A stretch of 9,619 bases of DNA from Alphaproteobacteria bacterium (GTDB lineage Bacteria > Pseudomonadota > Alphaproteobacteria > UBA3830): contig BNWJ01000045.1 in NCBI GenBank assembly GCA_025998735.1, positions 1 through 9,619 on the forward strand, given 5' to 3'. The translations under genes and the position numbers were made by a program. How positions within the stretch are numbered: the stretch's first letter is position 1; every line of letters starts with the position of its first letter. The notes under the pieces were generated by a model. The model did no database searches. It saw nothing but the letters and a program-made list of their open reading frames with translations, and was not told the DNA's origin. Below, in pieces: positions 1 to 6,300 of this stretch.

Positions 1-2
1 TA

Positions 3-119
3 CAAGAAATAGAAGATAAACTTAACAATCGACCACGGAAAGTGCTAAACTTCAAAACACCATTCGAGGTCTTCTGGGCAAATGCTGGGGTTCCGCAAAA
101 TGATGCACTTCGTTTCTGA
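3..119 (+). CDS. IS30-family transposase, C-terminal end (5' part outside window)
   Basis: The frame from base 3 gives 38 residues and a TGA stop at 117-119. It carries the conserved tail of IS30-family transposases: an L-N-N-R-P-R-K-V-L block followed by T-P-F-E-V-F. In the family this tail closes the DDE catalytic domain, and the catalytic glutamate lies about 30 residues earlier, beyond the window. The enzyme cuts and joins element ends during transposition. IS30 elements usually end shortly after the stop codon. The stretch around 103-125, with GCACTTCG then TTCTGAA, looks like the kind of sequence found at their right end, so the element boundary is probably within a few tens of bases of the stop; I cannot fix it without the other end. 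Whether the full gene is intact cannot be seen. It faces the giant gene, tail to tail. Confidence 0.85.
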   Translation, partial: QEIEDKLNNRPRKVLNFKTPFEVFWANAGVPQNDALRF

Positions 120-311
120 ATGGGCGGACGCTCTATTTTCAGCAGGTCTGTTCCGTCTCTTTTGTATCTTGACCTGGACACGTTGAAAGTGTGGATTTTC
201 TTTGACTGGATCTCCACGCCACTTCTTGACTATGGATGCCGAACTGTGGTGCAAACACAGTCGGCATACATATCGGTCTAGAGGCAAAGCCATTATGCTA
301 GTGCGGTGCGC
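120..311. other. Intergenic region between IS30 end and giant gene stop
   Basis: This stretch of 192 bases has no supported gene. Its left end should hold the right terminal inverted repeat of the IS30 element. The remainder contains one clear hairpin (236-267, listed separately). A minus-strand frame covers much of the region, but it runs antisense into the transposase tail and shows no family signature or ribosome-binding site, so I do not call it. Both flanking genes are transcribed into this region, so any terminator here would serve convergent transcripts. Confidence 0.6.
236..267 (-). terminator. Strong hairpin downstream of the autotransporter, possible terminator
   Basis: The arms ATGCCGAACTGTG (236-248) and CACAGTCGGCAT (256-267) pair along 12 bp, with a single bulged A and a 7-base loop. 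The hairpin lies 45 bases beyond the giant gene's stop and between two convergent genes, the expected place for a terminator. Neither side has a run of T, so it is not a canonical intrinsic terminator. It could instead stabilise the 3' end of the mRNA or be part of mobile-element debris. The pairing is seen; the function is inferred. Confidence 0.4.
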
Positions 312-3300
312 TTATATCTTAATGGCGGCGTTCAGTTTCACGGAGTATCCCTTTTCATTACCGGTAGTTCTCGTGACGCCGAGGGTAACTTCGCCGTCCT
401 TACTTCTTGTATGGATGGCCGCGTTGTATTCAACAGTACTTGAGGTTTTTCCGAGGTAAGATGCCTTTCTATTCTCTTCCTGTATTTGTCCATGCAGTCT
501 TCCACCTAGTCTTTTGTTGAATTTCACACCCATAACGCCCCCAAGCTCTTCATCTCCGAGCTGCAAATGCAGTCCAGCAGATGGATTTAAGCTGTGGAAG
601 CCATTATTTTTCAGAGTACGGCCGTCCTTCAGCTTTTCATCGCAGGTGCTTACGAACGAGTAGTCGCTGCTCAAGCTAGGAATCAGTGCAAGATCATCAT
701 TCAACGCAAAACTCCGTAGCACTTTTGCGCCGAAGGAGAACAGATGGCTCTTGAGATCTACATCCAAGTCCTTGATGTGGTTTTTGGTATTCAGCAACTC
801 GTAAGATCCGAGTAGATCCAGCTTGAAGTGTCCATCTTTGGAATTTCCGCCATGATCGAAAAATGAAACCTTAGCACCTACCAGAGCGCCCTTATATCTC
901 CCATTTTGATCCGAGTACTCGAGATCAGCAGTAGTATATCCAGCGAATACCGTTGGTATATAGGCGTATCCCTCTTCCAGATTCTGTAGTTCTCCGTCAT
1001 ATCCGAATATTGTCGCAAATCCCTTTGACGAGAGCTTATGCGGCGTATCTGTTTTTATATCAGACGATATGTAGTAGGACTTATTCCAGAACGTGTATCT
1101 CCCAACCGACACCTCATGATGTGCCGCATAATCCGACGTACCGCAGATGGCATCGTAGATTTGCGATATATTACTCACGTGCATGAGCTCCATATCTGGT
1201 AGCTGTGATGGATGTTGAGGTGGAAGTGGTGTTTGACTACCATCTGCTGCCTTATTCAATGTTAGGACGAGGAACTCACGAACTGTTCCAATTGATGCAT
1301 CCTGCTCCATTCCAAGGAGGTAACTATTTGCTTGCTCAATCTCAGCATATACTGGCTCGTTATTAGAATCAATAGCGGTTATATATTGGCCTAGGTGTGC
1401 AGCATAAACATTTGGAAGGGGAGCGGTATTCGGATAGTTCAGGATCTCGAAAACATATTTGTCCCGCAGCAAATTTTCTCCTGCTGGTTCGAATGGTGAA
1501 CTCAGGAATTTTAGATCGTTTATGACTATATCGCCACGACTCTCGGGAGCAATAGTGCCAATATACAAGCGGTCGGAAGAGCTGATATCTGTGCCATCAT
1601 GAGAACCATCTCTATCATAATACATATCAGGATTTACGTCCAAATTCCACTTCATTGCGTCGGTAATATTCATAGTGTCGACAAGAATGGAAGAATCCTC
1701 ACGTTCAGCACCAAGAGAGTCGCCTGAGTCCTCATCATAAAAATCAACTGAATGATTTCTCGTTTCGAGAGTTGAACCAATATCCAAGCGACCAATGTGC
1801 AGGGTATAGCCGTCATCACCAGCCTCAGAGCCATATTCATCGGTCGGCCTCAATCTCAGAGTTCCTTTCTCGACCTTTAGATGGTGAATCTTGGTCCTTT
1901 GCCTGACTTTCAGGACGCTGTTCTCTCCTTTTACTTCTATTGGATCACCACCTGCCTCGCCCAGTTCTGCGCCGGCAAAATTTACGAGACCTTTTGCATA
2001 TTTTCCTCCTTCTTTTTCACCGATCCTCAAGCGGCGCACTCTTTTTTTGCCTGCTTCTCCCGAATCGCTCGTTGAATCTTCGATATTCAGCGTTCCCTGA
2101 GGCAGATCCAATCGACTTTTCATTTCTTCGCTGGTTTCTATGGTTGCCACGTGGTTTTCTTCCATTTTAAGGACACCACCGAACATTTTTCCTTCGTACA
2201 GGTATTCGCCGAGCCACGGCACATAAATGCCCTCGCCATCCACGCCAGATTCGCTGCCATCCTCGGCTTGCACCAACTTGACTCCATTCTTTCGACTTCT
2301 GACGATGAATTGCGCACCATCAGCAACATTTATTTCCCCCATAAATCCGGAGCAATCCCCCTTGAGATAAACGGTACCTTTATTCAAATTTATGGTGTTA
2401 CAGCACATATGAGTCAAATCCTCATGATCATCTATATCGTCGGTGCAGCTGATGTTTCCATAGACAGAGAACCTATCACCATTCGCAGGAAGATCGAATG
2501 TCAGATTAGATCCATCACTCAATACGATATTCGGCTTATTGCTTGGGTCTTTCGCACCACCATGCCATATGAGTTGTGCGCCGTTTTTGATATTGATATC
2601 TCCACCGAATATCGCGCCATCCGAAGAGAATTCCGCCACTGTACCGTACCTCGTTATTTTTCCATTAGTGTCACGATCCACATACTTTGGCTTACCTCCC
2701 TGCAGGATGTCTCCGCCGCCATCGAGATTGAGGACGCCGTTGTACCAGGAATTATCTCCGGCGTAGTAGACGTAATCGGTGCCTTGCTTGAATACATTAT
2801 CATATTTGTCATTCGTATAATCGTCTACATAGCCTGCCCTAGATTGATTGAAGACAATTTTCGGGTTAACTGGCTCTACATTTCCAATATAGTCCCCTTT
2901 CTTGCTTTCATCCACTCGATCATTTGCGTCGTAGTTGATAAATGCATCTGTACTATCGCTTCCATGGATGTATCCGAGAATGTTCCTGAAGGCGGCGTTA
3001 GGCATCGCAGGATCTTTCTCGAACTCTGTTTTAAGAGCCGTAACCTCAGACAGGTATTTCCCAAGATTGGTTTTGAGAGCAGCGACGGCGTCTTTGTTGG
3101 CGTCTTCATATGGAAGCGTAGGTAGCATTGATGCTGCATCCGCAATAGCCGCTCTGGCAGCATCGAGATTCCCGGCGACGTTAGTATCACCAGCAAAAAC
3201 ATTTGCGATGGCAGTGTTAGCAGAGTCAAGAGCAGATGCAACACCCTCCTGGAGACCATCGATTGAGACACCGCTAATGTTACTCAAAGATTTATTGACT

Positions 3301-6300
3301 TTTTCCTGCAATGACTCATACACATTTGTATATCCAACGATGCTGTAGACGGATCCGTTAAACGCCAACGATGCTTCAAGATCCCTAACTTTCGTTATAT
3401 AGCTATCAACGTATGTTTTGAATGTAGCCAAATCCACGCCATCTACTGACGCATCAGGTAGGCCATCCAGAATTTTTTTCGCTTCCCTAAGAGATGATTT
3501 CGCGATTATGGCACGCTGAATAACGCCGCCCTTAGTATCAGCATACTGACGGGCATCGTCGAGGGAATTAATAGCCGTTTTAACACTGTGATATGCGTTT
3601 CGTAAGGAATCCTCAGGTGTTTGTGGATTGGCTGCAGGCGTAGTAGGGATCCCGTGATCTGCAAATAATGATCCTAGATTGGCAAATGCATTGTCTGCAG
3701 TGTCGGTAATGGCCTCAATCCTCGTAACGGCATTACGAATTAGATTTATATCATCTGTTGAGTAAACCAAATTGACAGTGACAGGCTTTTTGGTTGCTCC
3801 CGGCTGCTTATCGTCGGCATCTCCCATATAAATGGCATTTCGAGACCAGCGCATCAAGCCGCCGTTTACGTCAAGCGGGTATGTGTAGCTTTGCTCAGGA
3901 TCAACAGGATCAAGAGGACTACCTCCAATTTCCGGTAAGTTATTGATCCATTCATTCTTTTCCAATGCATAGATGAGATCCGCATCGTGGTATTTCCCAT
4001 CACTTCCCCGTGATATAGGCAAATCAGTCAGATGCTTACCATTATCTACCCCATCTTCAGCATTATCGAATTGTACAACGTCTTCTAGGTTGTCAAAAGT
4101 CGGAGGAAATATGACTCCGAGTCTTGGAGCGCCAATAAAGAAGAATTGGCGAACATCATCGTCATCTATGAAATCATGATATGCAGCTTCTGCGTAATAT
4201 GTTTCGTCAGCTTTCCACTCTTTAACCAAAGGAAATGCCTCTGTATCTCTGGTTTCTTGACCATGTGTGCCTGCTTCTGCAGCAACATCTCGTGTAAAAT
4301 CGGGCGTATCGTGCTGAGCTGCATTGTAGACTTTGAGACCATTAAAGTTTAGTTTGCCCGCCTCACGAAGGTCTATAACACCATAGTTGTATAGATCATT
4401 ACCAAAACCATACAAATTCGCATTGCTGATATAAAGCTCTGGAGCTGCTCTTCCTAAAGCATTTTTATCGAGAACACACTTAATTTCTCCGTAGTTTTTG
4501 ACAAGATATGGAGTCCAAGCAGCAACATCAGCCCCAATCGTAAATACTCCACCTTTTATTGTTATTTTTCCAGTCGTCGAGTTTATCCACTGTGAAAAGA
4601 TTGAAGGGCTACCAAGATGTGTATCAACATTTCCGCTGGATATTATTTCTCCAGAGTTAGTCCATGTGCCGACGCCGGTACCGTCTACATATATTTCAGC
4701 GTCATTACCATCTATGGTTATTGTTCCATTATTTGTCCATTCGCCGATACCGTTACCCGATGCGGCCAGTTGGACATCATTGCCATCTATGGTTATTATT
4801 CCATTATTTGTGCAGTAGGCGTTGTAACCCATTGTGATCATAGAAGCAGTCGCGCCTGGCTGTATCTCTATTATTCCATCAGCGTTATTTGTCCACCTTG
4901 CTGTACCACTAGTACCGTTTGCATACACATCCATATCGGCGTTACCATGTTCGATGGTTATTGTTCCACCCTCGTTTTTCCATTCTGCATTGCCATCTGT
5001 TGAATGCGCATGCAGATCGACATCGCCTGCCTGTACAGTTATTGTTTTACCAATAAGATTCCATTCTGCATTGCCATCTGTTGAATGCACATACATATCG
5101 GCGCCATCTTTTATTGTGCCAATTTCTCCGGCATTTGTCCATGTGGCGTCGCCCAATCCTTTTGCATAAGCAGTAACACGTCCATTGGTGCTGGAGATTG
5201 TTCCGATGGCGTAATTTTTCCAGGATGCAGTGCCGCCTGCTGAATGCGCATGCAGATCAACATCGTCGTCACCGCTGATCTCTCCACTATTCCTCCATGA
5301 GGTGTTGCCGCCTCCCTCTGCAAATGCAACAACAGATCCGTTGATGCTGGAGATTGTTGCGCCAGAGTTATTCTGCCAGGTGACATTATCGGATCCTTCT
5401 GCATATGCAGTAACACCGCCTGCAACATTTATTTTTGCATCAGCGTCATTCCTCCATTCTGCCTCGCCCTCTGTTGAACGCGCGTGCAGATCAACATTGC
5501 CGTATCCAATGATCTCTCCAGAACTCGTCCATGAGGTGTTGCCGCCTCCCTCTGCAAATGCATTAACATCGCCTGCCAGTACAGTTATTCTTTTACTACT
5601 CTCATTCTTCCATTGTGCAGAGCTATATGCTGAATATGCGTACATATCAGCGCCATTGTTTTCGACGTTAATTGTTCCATTATTGTACCAGTCGGCATGG
5701 CCGTCGTTTTCACCTTCACCTGAGGAGATCATAGAGGCTCTGGCATACTTTGTGTATATAGATCCACTATTTGTCCAACTGGAGTAGCCACCCTCGCCGC
5801 TAGAGTTCATTGTATTGCTGTAGGAACCATAAGCCCGTATAGATCCACTATTCGACCAGATGGAGTAGCCACCTTCGCTGCTAGAGTCCATTGTGTTGCT
5901 GTAGGAAGCATCCCCACCAATAGATCCACTATTCGTCCAGTTTGAGTATGTGGCGCCGCTCGAGTTCATATTAGCGCTATTAGCTTCGCCGGCCTTTATC
6001 TCTATTCCATAGTAATTCTGCCATTCTGCACCGCCACCTGTGGAATGCGCATACAGATTAACGTAGCCATCTCCTGTGTTCATTGTTCCACGATTAGTCC
6101 AGTAGGCGGTGCTGTTTTTTCCCTCTGCATATGCATATGCATCAAAAGATCCGCTGGTGCTTGAGATTATTGCGCCAGTGCTATTCTCCCAGGATGCATT
6201 GCCTTCTGTTAAATACACGTGCAGATCAACATTGCCTTCTCCTGTGTTCATTGTTCCATAATTATACCAATACATGATGCCGATTTTTCCCTCTGCATAT

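Noticed and set aside
45..293. Minus-strand open frame of 82 codons at the left edge
   Set aside because: It overlaps the IS30 transposase tail in antisense, has no family signature, and includes the hairpin; most likely chance.
2151..3125. Plus-strand open frame of 324 codons opposite the autotransporter
   Set aside because: It is antisense to the helical domain and second beta region, has no ribosome-binding site or recognisable family, and its composition is what the complementary strand of the real gene gives.
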